From: JBFWWP01 sp050246115
Lineage (GTDB): Bacteria > Planctomycetota > UBA8108 > UBA1146 > JAJFFE01
Direction: 5' to 3'
Length of the DNA: 64,000 nucleotides
Assembly (NCBI GenBank): GCA_050246115.1
Contig: JBFWWP010000015.1
Span: forward strand, 1-64,000
Below the pieces are notes generated by a model that saw only the letters and a list, made by a program, of their open reading frames with translations, was not told where the DNA came from and searched no databases. Position 1 is the stretch's first letter; every line of letters begins with the position of its first letter. The position numbers and the translations under genes are program-made. This document shows positions 37,886 through 47,426 of this stretch, in pieces.

Positions 37886-38343
37886 CGCAGTTCGATCGAG
37901 CCCGCCTGCTTGCCTTGGCCCGTGACCTCGAGCTCGACCCAGAGCCGGCTCTCCGGGGGCAGCGGATTGGGGATCTCTGCGTGTTGATGCCAGTGATTGG
38001 GCGGCACCTCGAGGTCGGCACGTGCTTTCACCGAACCTTGGGCCGTGGCGTTACCAACCCAGAAGCGAACCGCGACGACTTTCGGGTCGACGGGTGTGAC
38101 CCAGAAGTCCCCGATCAGTTCCCCGCCGGGGGTCAGTGCTCCCGAGTCGCGCGCCGCCCGCACGCGGAAGCCGGCGATCTCGATCTCCCCCAACTCGATC
38201 GGCGCGCCCTCGTGAGCCCCATGATCGTCGTTCGAAGCCGGCGCGCCGGTGTCCGACGTCGACGGCGAGGGAACATCGGGGCTGCAGGCAGCCAGGGTGA
38301 CCAGTAGCACGGCACCCGAGATCGTCGCACACCACTGCTTCAT
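37882..38343 (-). CDS. Lipoprotein of the metal-efflux operon
   Basis: A 153-residue protein with a lipoprotein signal (VLLVTLAAC, lipid on Cys20). A His/Asp segment, NDDHGAHEG, follows. The C-terminal ~100 residues are a beta-sandwich-like domain containing PNHWHQHAEIPNPLP; the HxHxH-type cluster WHQHAE could bind a metal. The ATG overlaps the RND gene stop as ATGA, so it is the last gene of the efflux operon. I infer a periplasmic metal-binding or sensing accessory for the pump. No named family recognised. Confidence 0.75.
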   Translation of the reverse strand: MKQWCATISGAVLLVTLAACSPDVPSPSTSDTGAPASNDDHGAHEGAPIELGEIEIAGFRVRAARDSGALTPGGELIGDFWVTPVDPKVVAVRFWVGNATAQGSVKARADLEVPPNHWHQHAEIPNPLPPESRLWVELEVTGQGKQAGSIELR

Positions 38344-41300
38344 GACTTCACTCCCTCTTCGTTTCCAGGGCCCGTCAGGCCCGCAAGCCCTTTCGGAGCC
38401 GACGATGCCAACCCAGACCCGTACGCGGCCCCGAACAGGAGCGCATACCCGGCCGGCACTACGATGAGATTCAAGAACGTCGAGCTGATCAATCCACCGA
38501 GCACGACGATTGCGAGCGGCGCCAGCAGCTCACTGCCGGGCTCGCCCGCGGCCAACGCGAGCGGCGCCAGGCCGAGCGCCGCGCACAAAGCGGTCATCAG
38601 AATCGGCGACAAGCGCTCGAGTGAACCGCGCACGATGGCTTCTTCTAGGCTCCGACCCTCGTGGTCTCGGAGGTAGGCATAGTGATTCACCAGAAGCACC
38701 CCGTTGCGGACCGCGATGCCGAACAAGGTGATGAACCCGACCAAACTCGCGATCGAAATGACGGGTGGAACGTAACGTGCCCCGCCCAGGCCGAACAGGG
38801 CTAGCGTTCCGATCACCAAGTCCGGCGACTCCGTGACGTAGATCGCTGCGATCCCTCCAATAATGGCGAGCGGGAGGTTCAGCAGCACCAGCAGGGAGGC
38901 GCGTAAGGAACCCGTCGATAGCTGCAACAGGAGTAGCATCACGACCAGGACCCCGGTGCCCAGTAGTCCGATGGTGCGCGTTGCCGACTGTTGGGCTTCG
39001 AACTGACCGCCGTAGACGACTGAAAAGCCGGCCCCTTGCACGATCGGGTCGACGCGACCGCGCACCGCTTGCACGAGGTCCCCGAGATTGTAGCCCTCAG
39101 CAACATTGCACGACACGACTGCCTTGCGCCGTGCCCCCTCCCGCGCGATCAGACTGGAAGTCAACTCGGGTTCCACCTCGGCAACGTCCGAGAGCCGCAC
39201 GAGCGCGCCGTCCATCCCGCGGAGCACGACCCGCCGAACGTCTTCGATGCTCTCGCGCTCATCGGCAGCCAAGCGCACGACCACGTCGAGCTGCCGTGGT
39301 CCTTGATTCACTCGCGCGACGACCTCGCCGGCAAACGCCCGTTGCACTTGCTCCGCAGCGAGAGCGGGCGTCAAACCAGCGGCGGCCAAGTCTTGCGCGC
39401 GATACCGAATTGGCAATGACTCGACCATGACCTCGCGATGGGCTGCGACGTCTCGGGCGCCGGGCGTGGCCTTCAGCTCAACCTCTACGCGACGCGCAAT
39501 CTGGCGCAACCCGTGAAGGTCGTCGCCGAAAACATTGATGGCAATCGCTGCGGGCGTTCCCGAGAGAATGTGAGACAGACGATGCTCAATGGGCTGACCC
39601 ACCATCGTCGTCACTCCCGGAACGTCCTCGAGAATGGCGTCTATCGAGCGTCGCACCGCCTCCTTGCTGTACCCCGGCTCCACGGTGACTTCGATCTCTG
39701 AACTGCTGACCGGCTCTGCGTGTTCATCGCGTTCAGCTCTCCCCGTGCGACGTGTCACGCTGCGAACGCCGGCGGTCGCGATCAATCGAGACTCGACACC
39801 AAACGCCAACCGGTCGCTCTCGACGAGCGACGTGCCGGGAGGTGCGAGCAAGAAGACGGTGAACGTTCCTTCGTTGAACTCCGGTAGGAACGACGAACCG
39901 AACGTCGCGCCGAGGCACAGCGCCAGACCCGTAACCGCGGCGGCTCCGCCCAGAATCAACTTGCGCCGCGCGAGCGCGCGCACGAGGGTCGGGCGATACC
40001 GGCGTTTGAGCCAACCGACGAGGAACCCTGCGCCTTCACCGGAGTGAGCGCTCGTCGCCTCTGAATTCACGTGCGAACGCCCCCCGAGAAGCAACTTGCA
40101 CAGTGCCGGGGTCACCGTCAACGCGACCACGAGCGACGTAAGCACCGATACGATGTAGGTCATCGCGAGTGGTGCGAAGAAGCGGCCTTCCAAGCCTTCG
40201 AGAAAGAGCAGGGGGACGAACACGATCACGATGATCAGGGTCGCGAGCACCATAGCCGGCCGAATCTCGTTCGAGGCCTCGAGTATGACCGCTAGCGGCG
40301 GTCGTCTCTCCGAGGTCGTCCGCTGCGCGTTCTCCTGCAAACGTCGAAACACGTTCTCGACGTCGATGATGGCATCGTCAACCAGCACACCGACAGCCAC
40401 TGCGAGCCCACCGAGGGTCATGACGTTGACACTGAGACCGAGCGCGTGAAGCGCGAGCAGCGCGGCGGCGAGTGAGATCGGCAGCGCGAGCAGAGTGATC
40501 ACCGTGGTCCGAACGTTGAGCAAGAACAAGAGCAAGACGACGGCGACGATGATGGTCGCGTCGCGCAGTACGGCGATTACGTTGTTCACCGAACGCTCGA
40601 TGAAGTCGGCTTGGCGAAACACTGCGCGGTTGAGCTTCATGCCGGCGGGCAAACGCGCTTCCGCGGCCACCACCGCGGCGTCCACGGCTCGGGTCAGGGC
40701 CAAGGTGTTGGCGCCCGGTGACTTCTGGACCGAGAGGACCACGGCTGGGCGCCCCGAATCGGCTGCGGTGCCCCTCCGCGGCGCCCCTCCCAGCTGCACG
40801 TCCGCGATGTTCCCGACCTCGACTGAACCACCGTCGTGGGCGTCGAGGACCGTTGCCCGAATGTCACCGACAGACTGAATCTGGCTCGACTGTCGCAGGG
40901 CCAGCTCACGCCCCTGCACACTGGCGAGGTAGCCCGCGCTCGCCGTGCTGTGAGCGGCACGTGCGCCGTTCGCTACGTCGGCGAGTGTGAGGCCGTAAAG
41001 CAGGAGCTCATCTTGGCGCACGTGCACTTGATACTCAGGAAGCTCGCCGCCGATGGGGATCACCTGAGCGACTCCGGGGACAGCGAGCAGGCGATTGCGG
41101 AGCTCGTACTCGGCGTGAGCGCGAAGCTCGAGGCCAGTATGCGACCCATCCGGGGACGAGAGGGCGAGCAACATGATCTCGCCAGTGATCGAAGTGATGG
41201 GCGTGAGCTCGACGTGGGTGGCGGGGGGCAGCGCCTCGCGTACCGTGGCCAGGCGCTCCGCAACGAGCTGTCGCGCGCGGTAGATATCGGTTCCCCAGTC

Positions 41301-41591
41301 GAACTCGATCCAAACGAGCGCGAGTCCCAGAGAGCTGGCGCTACGGACGCGGCGCACGCCGGGAAGACCGTTGACCGTGGTCTCGATCGGAAAGGTTACG
41401 TACTGCTCGACCTCCTCTGCCGCGAGGCCACCGGCTTCACCGATGATGACGACGGTCGGTGCGTTCAGCTCTGGGAACACGTCGATCGGCATGCGCGGCA
41501 ACTGCCAGGCAGTCACGGCCAACAACAAGCCGGCACCCACGAGGACGAGAGCGCTGTGATGCAGGGAGAACGAGATCAGCCTAGCGAGCAT
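38340..41591 (-). CDS. Heavy-metal efflux RND transporter (CusA/CzcA family)
   Basis: A 1083-residue inner-membrane proton/metal antiporter subunit with 12 predicted spans and two large periplasmic loops. Start: the ATG at 41591 (MLARLISFSLHHSALVLV) after AGGAGA. The longer upstream frame overlaps the adaptor gene and is rejected. The TM4 charge motif reads VDDAIIDVENVFRRL (about residues 400-414), the acidic D-D-D-E pattern of divalent-cation HME pumps rather than the CusA form VDAAIVMIEN. The exact metal is still uncertain. It exports metal through the adaptor and outer-membrane channel encoded upstream. Confidence 0.93.
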   Translation of the reverse strand: MLARLISFSLHHSALVLVGAGLLLAVTAWQLPRMPIDVFPELNAPTVVIIGEAGGLAAEEVEQYVTFPIETTVNGLPGVRRVRSASSLGLALVWIEFDWGTDIYRARQLVAERLATVREALPPATHVELTPITSITGEIMLLALSSPDGSHTGLELRAHAEYELRNRLLAVPGVAQVIPIGGELPEYQVHVRQDELLLYGLTLADVANGARAAHSTASAGYLASVQGRELALRQSSQIQSVGDIRATVLDAHDGGSVEVGNIADVQLGGAPRRGTAADSGRPAVVLSVQKSPGANTLALTRAVDAAVVAAEARLPAGMKLNRAVFRQADFIERSVNNVIAVLRDATIIVAVVLLLFLLNVRTTVITLLALPISLAAALLALHALGLSVNVMTLGGLAVAVGVLVDDAIIDVENVFRRLQENAQRTTSERRPPLAVILEASNEIRPAMVLATLIIVIVFVPLLFLEGLEGRFFAPLAMTYIVSVLTSLVVALTVTPALCKLLLGGRSHVNSEATSAHSGEGAGFLVGWLKRRYRPTLVRALARRKLILGGAAAVTGLALCLGATFGSSFLPEFNEGTFTVFLLAPPGTSLVESDRLAFGVESRLIATAGVRSVTRRTGRAERDEHAEPVSSSEIEVTVEPGYSKEAVRRSIDAILEDVPGVTTMVGQPIEHRLSHILSGTPAAIAINVFGDDLHGLRQIARRVEVELKATPGARDVAAHREVMVESLPIRYRAQDLAAAGLTPALAAEQVQRAFAGEVVARVNQGPRQLDVVVRLAADERESIEDVRRVVLRGMDGALVRLSDVAEVEPELTSSLIAREGARRKAVVSCNVAEGYNLGDLVQAVRGRVDPIVQGAGFSVVYGGQFEAQQSATRTIGLLGTGVLVVMLLLLQLSTGSLRASLLVLLNLPLAIIGGIAAIYVTESPDLVIGTLALFGLGGARYVPPVISIASLVGFITLFGIAVRNGVLLVNHYAYLRDHEGRSLEEAIVRGSLERLSPILMTALCAALGLAPLALAAGEPGSELLAPLAIVVLGGLISSTFLNLIVVPAGYALLFGAAYGSGLASSAPKGLAGLTGPGNEEGVKS

Positions 41592-41607
41592 GGGTCTCCT
41601 TGGAGGA

Positions 41608-43149
41608 TCAGTGATCGCCAGTATGAACGGTACCGTCGGCGTGAACGTGTACGCCCTGGGCTGGTTTGTCGGCGGTCGCGAGCAGCAAGAGCGCTGCTCC
41701 ATCGAGCACGACCTCGTCGCCCTCGGCGAGCCCGCTGTGAACCACGACCCAGCGCCCGTCGTCTTCACCCAAGTCGGCACGCATGCGGATGGCGAGGTCG
41801 GGCTGCGACGGGTGTCGTCGGAACAGCACCCGTTCGAGACCGTCCTGCTGCACGGCGGCCAGCGGCACCGCGAGTTCAGTGGCGGCGCTGGCACTCGCCG
41901 TGACTTCGAGGTATGCGGCGACACCGGGCCGCGCCCACGGAGCGGACGCAGCGAAGGAGGCCAGCAGTTCGATCGTTCGGTGCTGCGGATCGGCATCCAG
42001 ACCGATCTGCAGCGTTGCCGGGATGGGCGCGCTCAGGCCGATACCATGGCCTTGCGCGGACACGACTGTTGCTGGCAAGCCCGTCGCCAGCACGCCGAGG
42101 TCGCTCTGCAAGGCGACTGCGCGGAAGCGCAAGGCCGTCGGGTCCACGACCGTGGTTACGAGTTCCCCCTCCTCGACCCAGGCGCCGTCGGTCACGGCGT
42201 TGCGCTCTACGACTCCGTGCAGGGCGGCGCGCACGGTGATGGAACGAAGCACCTGCCAGCGAGGGGGTGCCTCGGGCGAGGCGCCGACCGGAGCAACGAG
42301 GTCCGCCTCTTCGAGTCCTGTGAGTGCCGCTGCGGCCGTCAACTGCAGAGTGAGCCGCGCCTGAGCGCTCTGGAGTTCGCTCGACAGTTCGAGATGGCGC
42401 AGGTTGATCTCGGCGTCCTTCTCGAGCACTTCGCCGAAGGACGAGCGTGCTCCCGTGAGCTGCGCCTGAGCCTCGGCGAGGTCGGCGGCCCTACCCGCAC
42501 CACTTGCTTGCAGCTCTTGCAGCTGTTCGACGCGGCGGGACCAGAGATCGACCATGTCGCGCAGGCCTTGCTCGTGCAGTTCGTGAGCCTCAATGAGGGC
42601 CGGGAGTGCTGCGACGCGGGCGCCGGCGAGTTGGATCGCCGACTGGGTCTCGGCGAGTTCCCGCTGCAGATCACGCCAGCCGGGCGCGTTGAGTTCGTAG
42701 AGCGGCGCGCCGACGTCCACAGCCTGGTACTGGTGGGCGAGCAACGTCACGCGACCCGCCAGGGCGGAGCGATGCTCGCGGCGCGCGTTCGGTTGCAGCT
42801 CGAACCGACCGGGGACGCGCAGCGTGTCGACCACCGCGCGCCGCTCGACCCTCGCGAAGGTAAGCCCGAGGTTGGTTCGCACGCTGCCCGGAATCGCGAC
42901 CCCACCGGGCGGCAAGCTGGACTCCGCGCGCTTCGAAGGGTCCTCGCTCGTGGAGCCGCGCACGTCACCGGGATGCGTCGGATGCGCATCACAGCCGAGA
43001 AGCGTCAACGCGCACAGGGTCGCAACAACCCACGACACCGCCAGCGCTCGTCGTCGAGGCAACGTCGTGCATGCCAGCCGGAGTCGCCGAGGTCGCGTCG
43101 CCCGATCGACCCGCTCGAAGTTCGAGGGCCAGCTACGAATCTCGTTCAT
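41608..43149 (-). CDS. Periplasmic adaptor of the metal RND pump (CusB/CzcB-like)
   Basis: A 513-residue membrane-fusion protein. The ATG at 43149 overlaps the channel gene by 17 bases. It has a lipoprotein-type signal (VVATLCALTLLGC). In order: lipoyl half, a coiled-coil hairpin (LAETQSAIQLAGARVAALPA through LELSSELQSAQARLTL), second lipoyl half, beta-barrel and membrane-proximal domain. The C-terminus is His-rich (GVHVHADGTVHTGDH), which could collect metal near the pump. It joins the RND transporter to the TolC-like channel. Confidence 0.9.
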   Translation of the reverse strand: MNEIRSWPSNFERVDRATRPRRLRLACTTLPRRRALAVSWVVATLCALTLLGCDAHPTHPGDVRGSTSEDPSKRAESSLPPGGVAIPGSVRTNLGLTFARVERRAVVDTLRVPGRFELQPNARREHRSALAGRVTLLAHQYQAVDVGAPLYELNAPGWRDLQRELAETQSAIQLAGARVAALPALIEAHELHEQGLRDMVDLWSRRVEQLQELQASGAGRAADLAEAQAQLTGARSSFGEVLEKDAEINLRHLELSSELQSAQARLTLQLTAAAALTGLEEADLVAPVGASPEAPPRWQVLRSITVRAALHGVVERNAVTDGAWVEEGELVTTVVDPTALRFRAVALQSDLGVLATGLPATVVSAQGHGIGLSAPIPATLQIGLDADPQHRTIELLASFAASAPWARPGVAAYLEVTASASAATELAVPLAAVQQDGLERVLFRRHPSQPDLAIRMRADLGEDDGRWVVVHSGLAEGDEVVLDGAALLLLATADKPAQGVHVHADGTVHTGDH

Positions 43150-44683
43150 TCTCGGAGCCTTCCTGAGGCGAGGGGTGGGGCGAGTCCTGGCTCGCCGGGG
43201 CGAGCTTCGGCGGTGCGGCAGGCGTTGCGCTCGGAAGCTCCGGGTCGCCTGACGTTGCCCGCCCGATCGGCGACGGCACAAGGGTTGCCGAATACGACGT
43301 GCCCGGCGTCGCCGGGGAGTCCAAGAGCTCTTGCAAGCGACTCGCGGCCAGGCTTTCCGCGACACTCGCTTCGAGCCAACGCACGCGAACCTCGTGTGCG
43401 CGGACCACACTCTCCAAGGTCAGGAGGGTGTCCAGTTCGCCGAGCTCCGTGCGTCGTCGCACGTCGTCGAGTTGGGCTTCGGCGAGCGGGAGCAAGGCCT
43501 GCTCGATCTGCAGACGTGACGCTTGGGCCGCGGCGTGTTGCGCTCGAGCGCGGTGGACTTCACCGAGGAGTCGCTCATGCTCCGCCTCGAACGCGACCCG
43601 TGCAGCGGCTCGGCGCGCACGGGCCACCGCGATCGCGGGTGCATTGCGGTTCCACAGCGGGATCGGCAGGCTGAAACCAAGGCCGAAGCCGTCAACCCCT
43701 TCCTCGCGCTCGAACGCAGGCCCCAACTCCAGATCGGGGTACTGGCGCCGGATCTCGAGTCGGAGCTCTTGTTCGCTCGCCTCATACGCAGCGCGCTCGG
43801 CGGCGAGCACCGGGCTGTGGTCCCAAAGCCAGGTGAAGGGGTCCGCGGGCAGTATCGGTGCCGCGAGCGCAACGGTGGGCGCGAGCTCGAGCGTGCACTC
43901 CGGCCGCAGTCCAAGGAGCGCGAGCGCCGTCTGCCTCTTCTCCTCAGCACGGCCACGGACCAGCAACAAGTCACTCGTGCGGGTCGCACGCTCCAGCTGG
44001 AACAACCGCGCTTCCAGCCGACTGATCGAACCCGCTTGCTCGAGACGCTCGACGATGCGAAGGATCTCGCCGATCCGCATCAAGAGTTCCTCGAGCAGCT
44101 GGGCTTGGCGGTCCGCTGCCGACCACTCGACCCACGTCGATCGCAGCTGGGCGCGAGTCGTCGCTGCGAGGACGGCGAACCGAAACGTCTCGGTCCGGGC
44201 GCGGGCCTCGGCTCCATCCCGCTGCACCCCCAACCTCCCATTGATCGGGAGTCGAAGGCCAAGCGTCCCCCCCATGGACCAACGGTCGTCGACGTGCTCG
44301 ACGAGCCGCAAGACGTCGCCGCTCAGGACGGGGTCGTCCCATTGGCCTGCCCCTTCTGCCTCGACTGCGGAGATCGAAGTGTACGCGGCGGCGCTGCGCA
44401 GAGCCGGATTGAACCAGAGTGCCAACGCCTCGCCGGTAGCCAAGTCGATACCGCCCGGAGCCGGAGCAGACGAGAGTGCTGGCGGCGAAATGTTGCGGGC
44501 GAGTTCCCGCAGATCCTCCTCGTTCGAACGCCTGCGCCACTCCGCTTCGTGCTGGGGCGCGTCGAGCGGCTCGGGCTGATACAGCTGGCAGCCCGCCGCG
44601 CAGAAGAGTAGGCAGAAGAGTAGAGCGGCAAGACCTAGGGTCGACCGGGGTGGGGTCGACCGGGGAGTTATCCCAAAAGACAT
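43133..44683 (-). CDS. Outer-membrane channel lipoprotein of the metal pump (CusC/CzcC-like)
   Basis: A 516-residue TolC-family protein. Start: the ATG at 44683 with GGAAGAG upstream and a lipoprotein signal (LLFCLLFCAAGC). The two family halves with long helices are visible (QAQLLEELLMRIGEILRIVE; LLGEVHRARAQHAAAQASRL) and strand segments such as LGLRLPING and LGFSLPIPLWN. The C-terminal tail of ~50 residues is Pro/Ser-rich. It forms the outer-membrane exit duct of the RND pump. It is first of four overlapping genes: channel, adaptor, pump, lipoprotein. Confidence 0.9.
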   Translation of the reverse strand: MSFGITPRSTPPRSTLGLAALLFCLLFCAAGCQLYQPEPLDAPQHEAEWRRRSNEEDLRELARNISPPALSSAPAPGGIDLATGEALALWFNPALRSAAAYTSISAVEAEGAGQWDDPVLSGDVLRLVEHVDDRWSMGGTLGLRLPINGRLGVQRDGAEARARTETFRFAVLAATTRAQLRSTWVEWSAADRQAQLLEELLMRIGEILRIVERLEQAGSISRLEARLFQLERATRTSDLLLVRGRAEEKRQTALALLGLRPECTLELAPTVALAAPILPADPFTWLWDHSPVLAAERAAYEASEQELRLEIRRQYPDLELGPAFEREEGVDGFGLGFSLPIPLWNRNAPAIAVARARRAAARVAFEAEHERLLGEVHRARAQHAAAQASRLQIEQALLPLAEAQLDDVRRRTELGELDTLLTLESVVRAHEVRVRWLEASVAESLAASRLQELLDSPATPGTSYSATLVPSPIGRATSGDPELPSATPAAPPKLAPASQDSPHPSPQEGSENERDS

Positions 44684-45172
44684 GGCGCACTCTTCCGTGA
44701 TCACCGGTGACTCGACGCCCCGATTCGCTCCGCTCCGCCACCTCGTGGAGCCGCTCGCGAGAGCCTCGTGGTGGGGTCGTCGAGGACGAGACTGTCTCGC
44801 ACCGCACACTTCGTGGACGCTGCCCTATGAAATCAACGACTGCCGCGTAGCCAACGCACGTTCGCGAAGTGCGCCGCTCGCGCGACTCGAGCGGCTCGAA
44901 ACTCGCGAGAGCGTAGCGGCAAGGAGGGTGCGCCCGCGCAGGAGTGGCTGCCTACTGACTCACCAACTTCGCTCCGGATCGGCTGACTCTGAAAGCCCGA
45001 GAACGCAGGCAGGGCCTTCAGACCCGCAGCAAGCGCATTCGCAAGCAACTCGAGTTCGCGCTTGGCGCTGCTTGGCGCGCGAAGGGGCTTTCGAAAGCCC
45101 CCTCCCGAGAAAGCAGAGCCGAAGGGCGAGCGTTTCCGGGTGAAGCAAGCGCGGCGCGCGCTTGATTGGGGC
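44684..45172. other. Intergenic region upstream of the metal-efflux operon
   Basis: 489 bases between the His/Cys-rich gene and the efflux operon, both leftward. It should hold the operon promoter and any metal-responsive operator, but I see no clear MerR or ArsR site. An 18-base perfect palindrome with a TTCGAA core (45084-45101) is the main structure. No convincing coding sequence. Confidence 0.45.
45084..45101. terminator. TTCGAA-centred palindrome downstream of the His/Cys-rich gene
   Basis: GGGGCTTTCGAAAGCCCC is perfectly symmetric and can form a hairpin 70-90 bases after the stop of the minus-strand His/Cys-rich gene. A similar imperfect structure occurs at 56229-56250. It could be a terminator, an operator or a small repeat; no U-tract. 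Confidence 0.3.
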
Positions 45173-45604
45173 CTAGATGCGAAGCACCGGGCTACTCGCG
45201 CGGAACCCGTCAACGGGTGCACGCGGTACTGGGGCAGTGCAGCGAAGAAGCGCCTTGGGCGCGAGGGGAGGATCGAAAGTCGTTGGCAAATCGGCGAGGT
45301 ATCGGTTGGCGAGCTTCGAGATCGACGCCGGGCGCGCGTCGAGCGGGTCGAAGCGAAGATCGAAACACGGTCCGTGGTCATGACCGTGATGCTCCTCGTC
45401 GCCACACTCGCTGGCGTGGGCCTCGCGGCAGGCGGGAAGCGTGGACTGGTGATCGGAGTGGGAATGATCGCTCGAGCAACTCACTGCAATGGCGAGCCCG
45501 CCATCATGGTCGCCGCCAATGCACAGCACCGTGCCGGGCGGGCCCAGCGCAGCCAACAGGTAGCCGAGCAACGCAACCACGGATAGCGCATGCCCGAAAC
45601 CCAA
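45173..45604 (-). CDS. Small exported His/Cys-rich protein
   Basis: A 143-residue protein. The TTG at 45604 has AGGAG seven bases upstream. A signal-like segment (ALSVVALLGYLLAALGPP) is followed by Cys28 and a metal-binding-looking region with Cys43, 59, 67 and 80 and many His/Asp (CSSDHSHSDHQS at 43-54, EEHHGHDHGPC at 70-80). The remaining ~60 residues have no recognisable domain. It lies upstream of and in the same direction as the metal RND operon, so it is probably a periplasmic metal-binding protein of that locus. No family name recognised. Confidence 0.65.
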   Translation of the reverse strand: MGFGHALSVVALLGYLLAALGPPGTVLCIGGDHDGGLAIAVSCSSDHSHSDHQSTLPACREAHASECGDEEHHGHDHGPCFDLRFDPLDARPASISKLANRYLADLPTTFDPPLAPKALLRCTAPVPRAPVDGFRASSPVLRI

Positions 45605-45943
45605 AGGTTGTCTCCTGCCTGATCAGGAACGGACACTCGACCACGGCCGACCCTAGGATCCGCCTTCCCGGCATCCTGCACTATCGGCGCGGTGTCGGCA
45701 AGACTTGTGCGCACGTCCGAACCGGCCCATCGATCGTGCCCCCACGAACCAACGCGGTGATCGGCATTCGCGTGGAGGCGGACCGCCTCGGGTGTCCTCG
45801 GTCCTCCTCCACGGGTGGAGAGGCGTGCGGTGGAGGATCGACGATGGAGCGCCACACGGGTACGCTCGCGTCAAAACACGCCGCGGACAGGGTCGGCCGG
45901 TATTGGGTTGGGCCGCCGCTGGCACCGGGTGGCAGGAGGGGCA
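45605..45943. other. Divergent intergenic region
   Basis: 339 bases between the leftward His/Cys-rich gene and the rightward DNA glycosylase gene. Expected to hold two promoters. Open frames here read through the glycosylase start without a ribosome site or good composition, so I see no gene. Confidence 0.45.
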
Positions 45944-46591
45944 GTGATTCGAGCGGTCTCGGTCAAGGGTCTCGATGATGCGGCAGTGGCGGCTGCAGCG
46001 CGGCGGCTTCAGCGCATCGACCCCAAGCTCGCGCCATGGATTCGTCGCGTCGGGCCAATCCAATTGCGGAGACGTTCGTCGCACTTCGCGAGTCTATGTG
46101 GCTCGATCATTGCGCAGCAGCTTTCGACCAAGGCGGCCACGACGATTCGTTCGCGTGTCTTCTCCGGATGTGCCAGTCCGACACGCCCGAGACCCAGCGA
46201 GATCTTAGCCCTCTCTCCCACCCAGTTGCGCGCTGCAGGGCTTTCGCGGCAGAAGGCCGAGTACGTTCACTGCGTGGCTGAGGCGTTCGCGTCGGGATCC
46301 TTGCGTCGAGTCTCGTTCGCCGGCATGAGCGACGAGGACATCATCGAGCGTCTCGTTCAGATCAAGGGAGTCGGGCGTTGGACTGCTGAAATGTTTCTCT
46401 TGTTCTCGCTGCGTCGACCCGACGTGTTCTCGGCCGGTGACGGCGCGCTCCGGGCAGCGCTCCAGCGCGTCGAAGGCTGCGAGCTGAGCCCCAAGGAGTG
46501 CGTCGAGATTGCCGAACGTTGGCGCCCCCATCGCACGACGGCTTCGCTCTACCTTTGGCAGATTCTCGCGCTGCCGCGTGATCCCCTATAG
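45944..46591 (+). CDS. DNA-3-methyladenine glycosylase (AlkA-type HhH-GPD)
   Basis: A 215-residue base-excision repair enzyme. The GTG at 45944 follows GGAGGGG; upstream starts lack a ribosome site. The helix-hairpin-helix QIKGVGRWTAEM (about 139-150) is followed by the Gly/Pro-rich loop and the catalytic Asp166 in FSAGDGALR. The early helix has SIIAQQLSTKAA, the usual AlkA motif. The N-terminal AlkA beta domain is missing, so it belongs to the short form. It removes alkylated purines from DNA. Confidence 0.9.
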   Translation: MIRAVSVKGLDDAAVAAAARRLQRIDPKLAPWIRRVGPIQLRRRSSHFASLCGSIIAQQLSTKAATTIRSRVFSGCASPTRPRPSEILALSPTQLRAAGLSRQKAEYVHCVAEAFASGSLRRVSFAGMSDEDIIERLVQIKGVGRWTAEMFLLFSLRRPDVFSAGDGALRAALQRVEGCELSPKECVEIAERWRPHRTTASLYLWQILALPRDPL

Positions 46592-46839
46592 CCGGAGACT
46601 TGGGGATCCGCCAAGACACACATGCGAGCCGCTCCTGGCCGTACGGTTCCCCCGAGGTCGGTGATTCCGCCGCCCATGCCCCTTGGAGCCGCTCCCAGCC
46701 CGCCGAGAGCTCCTCGGCGGCGCGCCCGTGCCCTCGAGACCTCGCTCACGAACGGGTCCGACAACATGCCGTTCCGGGTTCCCCTCCGGGTCTCGGAATA
46801 GTATCGTGCCTCGCAGACTACAACCTGGGAAGGAAACCC

Positions 46840-47304
46840 ATGAGCCAATCGACCGTGACGCTGGAAACCAGCGAGGGAACACTGAGGATCACTTTGTTCG
46901 ACGATCTCGTTCCGCGCACCACGCAGAACTTCAGGGATCTGATCGCCAAGGGCTTCTACGACGGACTCGTGTTTCACCGCGTGATCAAGAACTTCATGAT
47001 CCAGGGCGGCTGCCCCCAAGGAACCGGAACCGGTGGACCGGGCTACAAGTTCGAGGATGAGTTCCATCCTGAGCTGCGCCACGACCGCCCAGGACTCCTT
47101 TCCATGGCCAATTCGGGACCGAACACCAACGGCAGCCAGTTCTTCATCACCACAGTCGCTACGCCGTGGCTCGACGATCGCCACAGTGTCTTCGGTGAAG
47201 TCTCCGAAGGCATGGATGTCGTACGCAAGATCGAGGGCACGCAAACGGGCCGTAACGACCGGCCCCAGAAGGACATGAAGATCATCAAGGCGACCCTGGA
47301 CTAA
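46840..47304 (+). CDS. ppiB: Peptidyl-prolyl cis-trans isomerase, cyclophilin type
   Basis: A 154-residue cytoplasmic cyclophilin with no signal peptide. Start: the ATG at 46840 (MSQSTVTLETSEGTLRITL) after GGGAAGG. Active-site segments: FHRVIKNFMIQGG, then FEDEF, SMANSGPNTNGSQFFITT and WLDDRHSVFGEV. Length is the normal short bacterial form. It speeds proline isomerisation in protein folding. Confidence 0.95.
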   Translation: MSQSTVTLETSEGTLRITLFDDLVPRTTQNFRDLIAKGFYDGLVFHRVIKNFMIQGGCPQGTGTGGPGYKFEDEFHPELRHDRPGLLSMANSGPNTNGSQFFITTVATPWLDDRHSVFGEVSEGMDVVRKIEGTQTGRNDRPQKDMKIIKATLD

Positions 47305-47426
47305 CCATTCGGAGAACCTCCATCGGTCGCCTTGCGCTACGAGCTGCCGCCTCAGCGAGAGGCTTTCGAGACGTCCGTGGAAAAAGACAACCTTTAGCCC
47401 CGGGCGCATTGCCCATCGAGCCTTCC

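Noticed and set aside
38340..41996. Longer start for the RND transporter (135 extra residues)
   Set aside because: The extra part is antisense-like Arg/Ser/Pro sequence overlapping the adaptor gene; the ATG at 41591 has a ribosome site and a normal N-terminus.
44833..45405. 190-codon minus-strand frame upstream of the metal operon
   Set aside because: Low-complexity Arg/Ser/Ala composition and it overlaps the better supported His/Cys-rich gene.
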